Source: Immundisolibacter sp049322795 | GTDB lineage: Bacteria; Pseudomonadota; Gammaproteobacteria; Immundisolibacterales; Immundisolibacteraceae | Assembly (NCBI GenBank): GCA_049322795.1 | Contig: JBMOQH010000025.1 | Span: 163,606-227,605 of the forward strand | Direction of reading: 5' to 3' | Length of the DNA stretch: 64,000 bases | Shown: piece after piece, positions 29,124 through 38,059 of the stretch | Layout: each line of letters starts with the position of its first letter | Numbering within the stretch: position 1 is the stretch's first letter | Translations under genes and position numbers: made by a program | The notes under the pieces: model-generated | Seen by the model: the letters and a program-made list of their open reading frames with translations, nothing else | What the model was told of the DNA's origin: nothing | Database searches by the model: none

Positions 29124-30501
29124 GGCCGGCTACCAGGCGGGTCCGTGCCGCCGCCGCGAAGGCATCGCCGCGCGCCGCGTAGCCGCCGAACATGTCGAAG
29201 CTGGCGCAGGCCGGCGACAGCAGCACGGCGTCGCCCGGCTGGGCCAACTCGGCGGCAGCCGCGACGGCGCCCGGCATGTCGGCCGCGCGCCGGCAGGGAA
29301 CGGCGTCGTCGACGGCCGCCGCGATCGTCCCGGCCGCCTCGCCGATCAGCACCGCCGCGCGACCGTGCGCGGCGAGCGCCGGCTTCAGCGGTGAGAAGTC
29401 CTGCCCCTTGCCCTGGCCGCCCAGGATCAGCACCAGCCGGCCGGTGGGGCGTGTCGGCGCCAGTCCCTCGATGGCGGCCAGCGTGGCGCCGACGTTGGTG
29501 CCCTTGGAGTCGTCGTACCAGGCGATGTCGTCCTGCTGCGCCACGAACTGCGTGCGGTGCGGCAGGCCGGTGAAGGCGGCCAGCGCCGGCAGGGTTTTTT
29601 CAAGCGGCACGCCGAGCGCGTCCACCAGCGCCAGTGCGGCGAGCGCGTTGGCGAGGTTGTGGCGGCCGGGCAGGCGCAGCGCTGCGGCCGGCAACAGGGG
29701 CCGATCGCCGCGCGCCAGCCACGGCGCGCCGTCTCGTTCGAGGAGGCCGAAATCGCCCGCGCCGGCGGGCGCGCCAAGCCCGAACCACACCACGCGCTGG
29801 GTCGGGGACAGCGTGCCGGCCAGCGCGGCCACGGCGGCATCGTCCCGGTTCAGCACGGCGACGATGGCGCCGCGCAGCACGCGCGCCTTGGCCGCGGCGT
29901 AGGCGGCGAAGCTGCCGTGGCGGTCGATGTGATCGGGGCTGAGGTTCAGCACGCAGGCGGCGGCCGGGCGCAGGCTGGCGGTGCGTTCGAGCTGGAACGA
30001 GGACAGTTCCAGCACGTAGGCGTCCGGCGCCGGGCCGGCCAGAAGATCGAGCGCCGGCGTGCCGAGGTTGCCGCCGACCGCCGCATTCACGTCGGCGCCG
30101 CGCAGCAGTGCGCCGACCAGCGTGGTGACGGTGGACTTGCCGTTGGAGCCCGTAATGGCCAGCACCGGGCGCGTCGCCGCGCGGGCGAACAGCTCGATGT
30201 CGCCGAGCAGCGGCACGCCACGCGCGCCAGCCGCGGCGAGCGCCGGCTCGTCGAGTCCGACGCCGGGGCTGACGATGATCTCGTCCACGCCGGCGAAGGC
30301 CGCCGGCGGCCAGTCGCCCAGAAAGATCGCCGACTCGGGTAGCAGCCGGCGCAATTCCGCCAGCCCCGGCGGAATCTGCCGCGTGTCCAGCACGCGCACG
30401 GCCGCGCCCTCGGCCAGCAGATGGCGCACGCAGGACAGCCCGGTCACGCCGGCTCCCACCACCAGCACCTGTCGTTCAACCTGTGTGGCCACCGCGTGCA
30501 T
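29116..30501 (-). CDS. murD: UDP-N-acetylmuramoyl-L-alanine--D-glutamate ligase
   Basis: MurD adds D-glutamate to UDP-MurNAc-L-Ala. The 461-residue protein shows the N-terminal UDP site LVVGAGVTGLSCVRHLLAEG, the ATP P-loop AITGSNGKSTVTTLV (about 115-129), ELSSFQLERT, LNLSPDHIDRHGSFAAYAAAKARV and LPGRHNLANALAALALVDALG. The C-terminal domain carries the DSKGTNVGATLAAIEGL block. The ATG at 30501 lies four bases beyond the mraY stop codon. Confidence 0.97.
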   Translation of the reverse strand: MHAVATQVERQVLVVGAGVTGLSCVRHLLAEGAAVRVLDTRQIPPGLAELRRLLPESAIFLGDWPPAAFAGVDEIIVSPGVGLDEPALAAAGARGVPLLGDIELFARAATRPVLAITGSNGKSTVTTLVGALLRGADVNAAVGGNLGTPALDLLAGPAPDAYVLELSSFQLERTASLRPAAACVLNLSPDHIDRHGSFAAYAAAKARVLRGAIVAVLNRDDAAVAALAGTLSPTQRVVWFGLGAPAGAGDFGLLERDGAPWLARGDRPLLPAAALRLPGRHNLANALAALALVDALGVPLEKTLPALAAFTGLPHRTQFVAQQDDIAWYDDSKGTNVGATLAAIEGLAPTRPTGRLVLILGGQGKGQDFSPLKPALAAHGRAAVLIGEAAGTIAAAVDDAVPCRRAADMPGAVAAAAELAQPGDAVLLSPACASFDMFGGYAARGDAFAAAARTRLVAGHD

Positions 30502-30505
30502 GCCG

Positions 30506-31588
30506 TCAGCGGATCTTCAGGCTGGCGAGACCGACCAGCACCAGGATGAAGGTGATGATCCAGAAGCGCACGATTACCCGCGGCTCCGGCCAGCCCTTGA
30601 GCTCGAAATGGTGGTGCAGCGGCGCCATGGCGAAGATGCGCCGGCCGGTGAGCTTGAAGGACGCGACCTGCAGCATCACCGACACGGTTTCCATCACGAA
30701 CACGCCGCCCATGATGGCCAGCACCAGCTCCTGACGGATCAGCACCGCCACGGTGCCCAGCGTGGCGCCGAGCGCCAGCGCGCCGACGTCGCCCATGAAT
30801 ACCTGCGCCGGGTAGGCGTTGAACCACAGAAAGCCCAGGCCCGCGCCCACCATGGCGCCGCAGACGATGGCGAGTTCCCCCGCGCCCGGCACGAACGGCA
30901 GGCCGAGGTAGCGCGCGAACACCTGATGCCCGGCCACATACGCGAAGATGCCGAGCGCGCCCGCCACCATCACCGTCGGCAGGATGGCGAGCCCGTCGAG
31001 ACCGTCGGTGAGGTTCACCGCGTTGCTCGAACCGACGATCACCAGCAGGCTGGCCGGCACGAACAGCCAGCCCAGATGAAAACTCGCGTCCTTCAGGAAG
31101 GGCACGATGTAGACCGTCTCCGCCGGCAGGCGCGCCACGCTGTAGATGGCGAGCGCCGCCAGCAGGCCGACCGCCAGCTGGCCCAGGAACTTGTGGCGCG
31201 ACTTCAGGCCCTTGGAATTGCGCCGGGTCACCTTGAGGTAGTCGTCCAGCCAGCCGATCAGGCCCACCGCCAGCGTCACGGCGAACACGATCCACACCTT
31301 GGCGCTGCGAAGGTCCGCCCACAGCAGCGTGGTGACGGCGATCGCCAACAGGATCAGCGCCCCGCCCATGGTCGGCGTGCCGGCCTTGCCCAGATGCGTC
31401 TGCGGGCCGTCGGTGCGCACCTGTTGACCGAGGCGCAGCGCCGTCAGATAGCGGATCACCGGCCCGCCGGCGGCGAGCGAGATCACCAGCGCCGTCAGCG
31501 CCGCCAGGATGGCCCGCAGCGTGATGTAGCGAAAGGCGTTGAAGCCGCTGATGTCGGCCGCCAGCCAGTCGAACAGGTGGTACAGCAT
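30506..31588 (-). CDS. mraY: phospho-N-acetylmuramoyl-pentapeptide-transferase
   Basis: MraY transfers phospho-MurNAc-pentapeptide to undecaprenyl phosphate to form lipid I. The 360-residue, ten-helix protein has the signatures HLGKAGTPTMGG, the magnesium aspartates in GWLDDYLKVTRRNSKGL, NAVNLTDGLDGLA, AQVFMGDVGALALGA and the histidine-rich PLHHHFELKGWPEP loop. The ATG at 31588 forms a TGATG overlap with the murF stop. Longer in-frame starts run through murF and are rejected. Confidence 0.97.
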   Translation of the reverse strand: MLYHLFDWLAADISGFNAFRYITLRAILAALTALVISLAAGGPVIRYLTALRLGQQVRTDGPQTHLGKAGTPTMGGALILLAIAVTTLLWADLRSAKVWIVFAVTLAVGLIGWLDDYLKVTRRNSKGLKSRHKFLGQLAVGLLAALAIYSVARLPAETVYIVPFLKDASFHLGWLFVPASLLVIVGSSNAVNLTDGLDGLAILPTVMVAGALGIFAYVAGHQVFARYLGLPFVPGAGELAIVCGAMVGAGLGFLWFNAYPAQVFMGDVGALALGATLGTVAVLIRQELVLAIMGGVFVMETVSVMLQVASFKLTGRRIFAMAPLHHHFELKGWPEPRVIVRFWIITFILVLVGLASLKIR

Positions 31589-32937
31589 CAGTGCCCCCCG
31601 CCCGGCGCGTCGCCGGCGGCGAGTGCCTGCACCACGCGCTCCATGCCGGCGCTGCGCGAGCCCTTGACCAGCACGGCGAGGTGCGGATGCAGCCGGGCGC
31701 CGACGGCGTCGATGGCCTCGGGCAGTTCCCGGCAGGCCACGGCGCCCGTGCCAAAGGCCGCTGCGGCATGTGCCGACAGCGGCCCCAGCGTGACCAGGCG
31801 CTCGATGCCGGCCGTGCGCGCGGCGGCGCCGCACTGCGCATGCAGCGCCGCGGCCTCGGCGCCGAGCTCGCCCATGTCGCCCAGCACCAGCAGGCGCTCG
31901 CCGGGCAGGCCGGCCAGCACGGCGATTGCCGCCTGTACCGACAGCGGGTTGGCGTTGTAACTGTCGTCGATGAGCCGCGCCCCGCCCTTGCCGGCCAGCG
32001 GATACAGCCGCCCCGGCACCGGGCGGACGCTGGCGAGCCCCGCCGCGATGTCGGCAAGGCTCGCCCCGGCGGCGAGCGCCGCGGCGCTGGCAGCGAGCGC
32101 GTTCATCACGTTGTGCCGGCCAAGCAGCGACAGGCGCGCGGCGGCGGTGCCGGCCGGGGTGCGAATCTCGATGGCGCTGCCGTCCGCGGCCAGCGCGTAG
32201 TCCGCGCTGACATCGGCTTGTGAGTCGAGGCCGAATGTCACGATGCGCCGCGTGCCGGCCAGGTCGCGCCATAGCGGCAGGAACGTGTCGTCGGCGTTGA
32301 GCACGGCGACGGCGTTCGGCGGCAGGTGCTCGACCAGTTCACCCTTGGCGCGCGCGACGGCCGCCACGCTGCCCAGTCCCTCGAGGTGCGCCGCGCCGGC
32401 GTTGCCGATCAGCCCCACCGTCGGCCGCGCCAGGTCGGCCAGATGGGCGATCTCGCCCGCGTGGTTCATGCCCATCTCGATCACCGCCGCGCGGTGGCTG
32501 TCCCGCAGTTCGAGCAGCGTCAGCGGCATGCCGATGTGGTTGTTGCGGTTGCCGCGGGTAGCGAGCACCGGCCCCAAGCCGGCGAGCGCGGCCGCCAGCA
32601 GTTCCTTGACGGTGGTCTTGCCGCTGCTGCCGGTGACCGCCACCAGCGGGATGTCGAAGCGCCCGCGCCAGGCGGCTGCCAGCTGGCCGAGTGCCACGAG
32701 CGGGTCCGCGACCTCGATGCAGGGCAGGGCCGGATGCGTGCGGCGCACCAGCGCGCCGGCGGCGCCGGCGGCGGCGGCGGCGTCGAGATAATCGTGGCCG
32801 TCGAAGCGCGGACCTTCCAGCGCCACGAACAGCTCGCCGGCGCGCAGGCTGCGGCTGTCGGTGGTGACGCCGCTGAAGCGCCCGGCCGGGCGGGCGGCGG
32901 CGCCAACGATGGCGGCGGCTTCGGCGAGCCCCATCAT
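31588..32937 (-). CDS. murF: UDP-MurNAc-tripeptide--D-alanyl-D-alanine ligase
   Basis: MurF adds the D-Ala-D-Ala dipeptide to complete the stem pentapeptide. The 449-residue protein has GVTTDSRSLRAGELFVALEG in the N-terminal domain and the P-loop VTGSSGKTTVKELLA (about 101-115). NHIGMPLTLLELRDSHRAAVIEMGMNHAGEIAHLADLARP and LIDDSYNANPLSVQAAIAVL, typical of MurF, follow. The ATG at 32937 overlaps the murE stop as ATGA; a second ATG follows immediately. Confidence 0.96.
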   Translation of the reverse strand: MMGLAEAAAIVGAAARPAGRFSGVTTDSRSLRAGELFVALEGPRFDGHDYLDAAAAAGAAGALVRRTHPALPCIEVADPLVALGQLAAAWRGRFDIPLVAVTGSSGKTTVKELLAAALAGLGPVLATRGNRNNHIGMPLTLLELRDSHRAAVIEMGMNHAGEIAHLADLARPTVGLIGNAGAAHLEGLGSVAAVARAKGELVEHLPPNAVAVLNADDTFLPLWRDLAGTRRIVTFGLDSQADVSADYALAADGSAIEIRTPAGTAAARLSLLGRHNVMNALAASAAALAAGASLADIAAGLASVRPVPGRLYPLAGKGGARLIDDSYNANPLSVQAAIAVLAGLPGERLLVLGDMGELGAEAAALHAQCGAAARTAGIERLVTLGPLSAHAAAAFGTGAVACRELPEAIDAVGARLHPHLAVLVKGSRSAGMERVVQALAAGDAPGGGH

Positions 32938-34421
32938 GCGCGCTCCTTCTGGGCCTGCGCGGCGCAGGCGAGATCGGAAAACGGCCGCCGCGTGCTGCCG
33001 ACGATCTGGTAGGGCTCGGCGCCCTTGCCGGCGATCAGCACCAGATCGCGCACGTCGGCGGCCCCGACGGCGTGCGCGATGGCATCGGCGCGGTCGTGGA
33101 TCAGCTCCACGCCGGTCGCGTCGGCAATGCCGGCCAGGATCGCGGCGGTGATGTCGGTGGCACGCTCGCCGCGGGGGTTGTCGTCGGTGACCACCACGCG
33201 GTCGGCCAGCCGGGCGGCGATCCCGCCCATCACCGGCCGTTTGGCGGCATCGCGCTCGCCGCCACATCCGAACACGCACCACAGCCGCCCGCCGGCCGGC
33301 AGGTGGGCGCGCAGCGCCGTCAGCACGGATTCAAGCGCTGGCGGGTTGTGCGCGTAGTCGACCACCACCAGCGGCGCGCCGGGCCGGCGCAAGGCCTGCA
33401 TGCGCCCCGGCACCGCTGGCAGGTCGCGCACCTTCTCGATGGCGCTCTCGAAGGGTTCATCCGCCAGCAGCAACACACCGAGCGTTGCCAGCAGGTTGTA
33501 GAGGTTGAAATCGCCGAGCAGGGGACTCGCGAACTGCGCCTGTCCGAACTCGCCGTCGATGTCGATGAGCAGGCCGCCGGGGCGCGCGTCGGCCCGGCCG
33601 CGCAGCTCGCCGCCGCGCAGGCCGTAGCGCAGCGTGCGCACGCCGGGGGCCAGCGCGGCGGCCATGCGTTCGCTGTAGGGCTCGTCGGCGTTGAGCACCG
33701 CGGCGCGCAGGCCGGGGCTCGCGAACAACCCGGCCTTGGCGGCGGCGTAGTCGTCCAGATCGCGGTGGTAGTCGAGGTGGTCGTGGCCGAGGTTGGTGAA
33801 TACGGCGGTGTCGAAGCGCACGCCGGCGGTGCGTTGCTGGTGCAGCGCGTGCGAGGACACCTCCATGGCCACATGGCTGGCCCGCTGCGCGCGAAAGCGT
33901 GCCAGCCGAGCCTGCAGGACCAGCGCGTCGGGCGTGGTGTGCGTAGCCGGTTCGAGCTCGCCCGGAAAGCCGTTGCCCTCGGTGCCGATGATGCCGCAGC
34001 GCGGCAGGCAGGCGGCCAGGAAATGGCTGACGGAGGTCTTGCCGTTGGTGCCGGTGATGCCGACGACCTTGAGTGCCTGCGAGGGTTCGCCGTGAAAGCG
34101 GCCGGCGATGACGCCCTGCCGGGCGGCGAGGTCCGGCAGCGTCAGTACCGGCACCGGGAGGCCCGCCGGCAACGGCAGGCTGGCGTCGATCAGCACCGCC
34201 GCCGCGCCGGCGGCGATGGCCTGCGCGAGGTGCTGCTCGCCGGAGGTGCGCCGGCCCGGCACGGCCAGGAACAGATCGCCCGGCTGCGCCTGACGGCTGT
34301 CGTTGCACAGGCCGCCGATCTCGATGCCGGCCACGGCATCGGCGCCTGGCACGTCGTCGAGCCAGCTGCCGAGCAGGCTTGCCAGTGAGGTGGTGGCCTG
34401 GGCGGGGATGCGGGCGGACAT
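32934..34421 (-). CDS. murE: UDP-MurNAc-L-Ala-D-Glu--meso-diaminopimelate ligase
   Basis: MurE adds the third stem residue. The 495-residue protein has the P-loop GITGTNGKTSVSHFLA (about 121-136) and the DNPR motif (TDDNPRGERATDI) that marks meso-diaminopimelate specificity, consistent with a Gram-negative wall. The usual GKGHE near the C-terminus reads GKGAE (A468), while the neighbouring glutamate used in substrate recognition is kept. Other blocks are GTEGNGFPGELEPATHTTPDA and the HDHLDYHRDLDDYAAAKAGLF segment. The ATG at 34421 overlaps the ftsI stop as TGATG. Confidence 0.96.
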   Translation of the reverse strand: MSARIPAQATTSLASLLGSWLDDVPGADAVAGIEIGGLCNDSRQAQPGDLFLAVPGRRTSGEQHLAQAIAAGAAAVLIDASLPLPAGLPVPVLTLPDLAARQGVIAGRFHGEPSQALKVVGITGTNGKTSVSHFLAACLPRCGIIGTEGNGFPGELEPATHTTPDALVLQARLARFRAQRASHVAMEVSSHALHQQRTAGVRFDTAVFTNLGHDHLDYHRDLDDYAAAKAGLFASPGLRAAVLNADEPYSERMAAALAPGVRTLRYGLRGGELRGRADARPGGLLIDIDGEFGQAQFASPLLGDFNLYNLLATLGVLLLADEPFESAIEKVRDLPAVPGRMQALRRPGAPLVVVDYAHNPPALESVLTALRAHLPAGGRLWCVFGCGGERDAAKRPVMGGIAARLADRVVVTDDNPRGERATDITAAILAGIADATGVELIHDRADAIAHAVGAADVRDLVLIAGKGAEPYQIVGSTRRPFSDLACAAQAQKERA

Positions 34422-36154
34422 CACAAGCGGCGCTCCGCCGCCTGCAACAGGTTCGGCGTGGTGCCGGGGGCGGTCGGCAGCAGCGGGGCGTCGGGCAGCG
34501 CGTCCGGCGCCACCCCCAGCAGGCGCAGCGCGCCCGCCATCACGCTCTGGAAAACGGGCGCCGCCACCTCGCCGCCGTAGTAAGCGCCCTGCGCATCGCG
34601 CAGGCTCACCAGCAGCGCCAGACGCGGCGCACTGGCCGGGGCGAAACCGGCGAAGCTCGACAGATACCGGCGTCGATCGTAGCTGCCCGCGTCGGCGATG
34701 TGCGTGGTGCCGGTCTTGCCGGCGACCCGGTAGCCGGCGATCGCCGCCTTGGTGGCCGTGCCGCCCGGGCCGACCACGCCCTCCAGCATGGCGTTGACCT
34801 CCGCCGCAACGTCGGCCGGCAGGGCGCGCTCGCCCGGCGGAAGCTCGCGTCCCGGCACGGCCAGAAAGCTCACCGGGCGCAGCACACCGCCGCTGGCCAG
34901 CGTGGCGTAGGCGCGCGTGAGCTGAAGGCCGGTGGTCGATACGCCGTAGCCGAAGGCCATGGTGACCTGCTCCACCTGTCGCCAGCTGCGGGCGGCGCGC
35001 AGCAGACCGCTCGCCTCGCCCGGAAAACCGGTGCTGGTCGGCACGCCGAAGCCGAAGGCCGAGAAGCTCTCCCACATCTGCTGCGGGGTCATCGACAGGC
35101 CGATCTGCACCGCCCCGACGTTGCTCGACTTGCGGATCACGCCGGCCATGTCGAGCGCGCCGTAGTTGTGCACGTCGCGCACCGTGTGGCGGGCGACGCG
35201 CATGTAACCCGGGGCGGTGTCGATGACGCGGTGCGGGTCGAAGCTGCGATGCGCCAGCGCCGCCGCCACCGTGAACGGCTTGATGGTGGAGCCCGGCTCG
35301 AACGGGTCGGTGATGGCACGGTTGCGGCGCCGGTCGGCGTCCTGGTCGGCGCGGTCGTTCGGGTTGAAGGTTGGCTGGTTGACCATGGCCAACACCTCGC
35401 CGCTGTTCACGTCGAGCATCACGGCCATGCCGGAGGCGGCCCGGTGGCGCAGCACGGCGGCTTTCAGCTCGCGGTAGGCGAGGTACTGGATGCGCCGGTC
35501 GATGGCGAGTTTGAGGTCGCGCCCCGGCTGCGGCGCGGCGATGGTCTCCAGCAGCGCCACGCGTTCCCGGCGGGCGTCGAGCACGATCCGCTCGCTGCCG
35601 GGCACGCCACGCAGGTGCTTGTCGTAAGCCTGTTCGAGCCCGGCCTGGCCGTTGTCGTCGATATCGGTGAAGCCGAGCACGTGCCCGGCCGCCTCGGCCA
35701 GCGGGTAGTAGCGGCGGTAGCCGCGCTGACGGTGGACGCCCGGCAGCTTGAGCGCCAGCGCGGCATCGGCCAGTTCCGGTGGCACGGCGCGCTTCAGGTA
35801 GGCAAAGCGCGTCCCCTCGCGCGTCTTGACGATGTCCGACAGCTGCGCCGTCGTCATGCCGAGCAGGCGCGCCAGCTCCGGCCAGCGCGCGCGGGCGGCG
35901 GCGAAATCCCCCGGAACGATCCACACGGAATCCACCGGCGCGCTGATGGCGAGCGGCTCGCCGTTGCGGTCGAGCAGCATGCCGCGGTGAGCGCTGACGG
36001 ACACCGTGCGCAGCGCGCGCGCGTCACCCTGGCCACGCAGGAACTGCGTGCGCATGGTGTGCAGGTACACGGCCTGCGCCATGAGGCCGGTGGCCGCGAG
36101 CAGCAGCACACCCAGCGTGAGCGCGTGACGCGGGCGCGAGAACACGGCGTTCAT
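34421..36154 (-). CDS. ftsI: peptidoglycan D,D-transpeptidase FtsI (PBP3)
   Basis: FtsI is the class B penicillin-binding protein that crosslinks septal peptidoglycan. The 577-residue protein has a short cytoplasmic tail, one membrane anchor (about 11-29) and a dimerisation domain. The transpeptidase domain has the catalytic serine S289 in EPGSTIKPF (S-x-x-K), SSN at 343-345 and KTG at 480-482. The ATG at 36154 overlaps the ftsL stop as ATGA. The frame extends upstream through ftsL, but those codons lack family character. Confidence 0.97.
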   Translation of the reverse strand: MNAVFSRPRHALTLGVLLLAATGLMAQAVYLHTMRTQFLRGQGDARALRTVSVSAHRGMLLDRNGEPLAISAPVDSVWIVPGDFAAARARWPELARLLGMTTAQLSDIVKTREGTRFAYLKRAVPPELADAALALKLPGVHRQRGYRRYYPLAEAAGHVLGFTDIDDNGQAGLEQAYDKHLRGVPGSERIVLDARRERVALLETIAAPQPGRDLKLAIDRRIQYLAYRELKAAVLRHRAASGMAVMLDVNSGEVLAMVNQPTFNPNDRADQDADRRRNRAITDPFEPGSTIKPFTVAAALAHRSFDPHRVIDTAPGYMRVARHTVRDVHNYGALDMAGVIRKSSNVGAVQIGLSMTPQQMWESFSAFGFGVPTSTGFPGEASGLLRAARSWRQVEQVTMAFGYGVSTTGLQLTRAYATLASGGVLRPVSFLAVPGRELPPGERALPADVAAEVNAMLEGVVGPGGTATKAAIAGYRVAGKTGTTHIADAGSYDRRRYLSSFAGFAPASAPRLALLVSLRDAQGAYYGGEVAAPVFQSVMAGALRLLGVAPDALPDAPLLPTAPGTTPNLLQAAERRL

Positions 36155-36438
36155 GGGCGCACCTGCGCGACTTCCTGGGCCTGCGGCAACACCATGCCCA
36201 GCTCGTCGCGGGCCTTGCCCTCGACCCGCGCGTGCGTGGTCAGCGTTGCCTCTTCGAGCAGCAGGCGGCTCCACTCGCTGTCCAGGCGATCACGCGCTTC
36301 GCGCAGATCGCTGAGCTCAGCCACCAGCCGCCGCTCGCGGTGCTTGACGTGCACCACGGCCAGCGCCGAGGCGAAACACACCAGCAGCAGCGCGGCCAGC
36401 AGCAGGTGACCGGCGCGATTGATGAAGGAATCAAGCAT
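36151..36438 (-). CDS. ftsL: cell division protein FtsL
   Basis: FtsL is a small bitopic divisome protein that forms a coiled coil with FtsB and binds FtsQ. The 95-residue product has a short N-terminus, one membrane helix (about 9-30, AGHLLLAALLLVCFASALAVV) and a heptad-rich periplasmic segment (HRERRLVAELSDLREARDRLDSEWSRLLLEE). It is diverged in sequence, as usual for FtsL, so the call rests on topology and on position between rsmH and ftsI. It overlaps rsmH by eight bases. Confidence 0.93.
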   Translation of the reverse strand: MLDSFINRAGHLLLAALLLVCFASALAVVHVKHRERRLVAELSDLREARDRLDSEWSRLLLEEATLTTHARVEGKARDELGMVLPQAQEVAQVRP

Positions 36439-37369
36439 CCGCCGGCCCCGTATCGGCCAGGCGCTCGGCCACCCGCAGGATGGCGCTGCGCGCGCGCGGG
36501 TTCACCGCCAGCTCGGCGGCGCCGGCCTTCTTGGGCGCGCGGATCAGGCGCAGGACCGGCTGCCCCGTGGCGCCCTCGTAGCGCCCGGCGTGCTGGCGCA
36601 TGAACTGCTTGACCGGGCGGTCCTCGAGCGAGTGAAAGCTCAGCACGACCAGCCGCCCGCCCGGTGCCAGCACGGCCAGCGCCTGGTCGAGCCCGGCGGC
36701 CAGGTCGTCGAGTTCCTGGTTCACCGCCACGCGCAGCGCCTGGAAGGTGCGAGTGGCGAAGTGCTTGTGCTGTTCGCGACGCGGCATGGCGCCGCGCACC
36801 AGCTCGACCAGTTCGCCGGTGGTGGCGATGGGCGCCTGGGCACGGCGCGCCACGATGGCGGCGGCGATGCGTCGCGCGTAGCGCTCCTCGCCGAACTCGC
36901 GCAGCACTTCTGCGATGCGCGCCTCGTCGGCGTCCTGCAACCACTGCGCCGCGGTCGGGCCGCGGCTGGTGTCCATGCGCATGTCCAGCGGCCCCGGGCG
37001 CATGAAGCTGAAGCCGCGTTCGGCGTCGTCGAGCTGGATGGAGGACATGCCGAGGTCGAGCAGGATGCCCGCGATGCGTCCGCGCAGTCCGAGTTGGTCG
37101 ACGAACTCGTCCAGCTGGGCGAAGCTGCCGTGGTGCACCGTGACACGCGCGTCGGCGCCGAACTCGGCCCGCGCCCGCGCCACCGCGGCCGGATCCTTGT
37201 CGATCGCCAGCAGGCGGCCAGCCGGCCCCAGCGCCGCCAGCAGCGCGCGCGCATGCCCGCCGCCACCGTAGGTGCCGTCGACGTAGACGCCGCTCGTTTG
37301 GATCGCCAGGCCCTGCATTACCTCGTCCAGCATGACCGGCCGGTGGCCGCCGGTGCCCGTCGGATTCAT
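36431..37369 (-). CDS. rsmH: 16S rRNA m4C1402 N4-methyltransferase
   Basis: RsmH (MraW) methylates N4 of C1402 in 16S rRNA; RsmI, encoded at 39522-40463, methylates the ribose of the same nucleotide. The 312-residue protein shows HRPVMLDEVMQGL, the SAM-binding YVDGTYGGGGHARALLAALG, LLDLGMSSIQLDDAERGFSF, the TRTFQALRVAVNQELDDL motif and VLSFHSLEDRPVKQFMR. The ATG at 37369 overlaps the mraZ stop as TGATG. Confidence 0.97.
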   Translation of the reverse strand: MNPTGTGGHRPVMLDEVMQGLAIQTSGVYVDGTYGGGGHARALLAALGPAGRLLAIDKDPAAVARARAEFGADARVTVHHGSFAQLDEFVDQLGLRGRIAGILLDLGMSSIQLDDAERGFSFMRPGPLDMRMDTSRGPTAAQWLQDADEARIAEVLREFGEERYARRIAAAIVARRAQAPIATTGELVELVRGAMPRREQHKHFATRTFQALRVAVNQELDDLAAGLDQALAVLAPGGRLVVLSFHSLEDRPVKQFMRQHAGRYEGATGQPVLRLIRAPKKAGAAELAVNPRARSAILRVAERLADTGPADA

Positions 37370-37827
37370 CAAAACGCCAGCCGGCTGAGCTGCTCCGGCA
37401 GTTGCACGGCACCGTCCTGGGCGGCGCGCAGCCAGTCCTTGCGCCGCTCGGCCCACGCCGTCTCGTCCCACAGTTCGAACTTGTTGCCGAGCCCCACCAG
37501 CGCCACCTGGCGGTCGATGCCGACCAGTTCGCGCAGCATCGATGGCAGCAGGATGCGCCCCTGGCCGTCCGGCTCGCACTCGGTGGCGTGGCCGATCAGC
37601 GTGTGCTTGAGCTGGTCCACCACGGCCAGCAGGTTGGGTGCTTCGATCAGCTCACGCTCGATCGCTTCCCACACCGGCAGCGGGTACAGCAACAGGCACT
37701 GGCCGCGATGATCGAGGGTCAGGATCAGCTGCTCGACGCCGTCCGCCAACAGGCGCTCGCGGTAACGGCTCGGAATGGCCATCCGCCCCTTGGCGTCGAG
37801 ACTGAGCGCCGTGATGCCGCGAAACAT
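37369..37827 (-). CDS. mraZ: transcriptional regulator MraZ
   Basis: MraZ is the AbrB-fold regulator that opens the dcw cluster and, in E. coli, represses its own promoter by binding spaced TGGG repeats. The 152-residue protein has two SpoVT/AbrB-like repeats: about 5-50, MFRGITALSLDAKGRMAIPSRYRERL, and about 80-125, ATECEPDGQGRILLPSMLRELVGI. The start ATG 37827 has a GAGGG ribosome binding site. Matching repeats lie just upstream at 37854-37902, which supports autoregulation here. Confidence 0.96.
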   Translation of the reverse strand: MFRGITALSLDAKGRMAIPSRYRERLLADGVEQLILTLDHRGQCLLLYPLPVWEAIERELIEAPNLLAVVDQLKHTLIGHATECEPDGQGRILLPSMLRELVGIDRQVALVGLGNKFELWDETAWAERRKDWLRAAQDGAVQLPEQLSRLAF

Positions 37828-37853
37828 GTTGCCCTCGGCCGGTGGGCTAATCT

Positions 37854-37902
37854 CCCACTTTGCAGCCCCAAAAACCCACTACGCCCCACTAAGCGGCCAC
37901 TA
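37854..37902 (-). promoter_or_regulatory. MraZ operator: about five GTGG repeats at 10-12 bp spacing
   Basis: Read on the minus strand, TAGTGG occurs at 37902-37897, 37891-37886 and 37881-37876. The related units TTGGGG (37871-37866) and AGTGGG (37859-37854) continue the ladder. Spacings are 11, 10, 10 and 12 bases, close to one helical turn, so all units lie on about one face of the helix. This matches the TGGGN direct repeats known to bind MraZ in E. coli, with more copies. The first unit overlaps the -10 box. Confidence 0.75.
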
Positions 37903-37928
37903 TAGGAATGGGCCAGTTGCGCTGTCAA
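37899..37928 (-). promoter_or_regulatory. dcw cluster promoter upstream of mraZ
   Basis: A perfect sigma-70 -35, TTGACA (37928 down to 37923), and a five-of-six -10, TATAGT (37904 down to 37899), are 18 bases apart on the minus strand. Transcription should begin near 37892, inside the MraZ repeat ladder, leaving a leader of about 65 bases. This is the strongest promoter I see in the window. Confidence 0.78.
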
Positions 37929-38059
37929 GGCAAAACCACAGGTGGCCGTTAACCGGCAGGGTGACCGCCGTGAAGTAAGATTTTCGAAGCGGCGGTGACG
38001 GCGGCGCGTGGCCGCGTCGATGTCAACAACAACCTTATTCAGCGGGGCGCAAGGTGACG

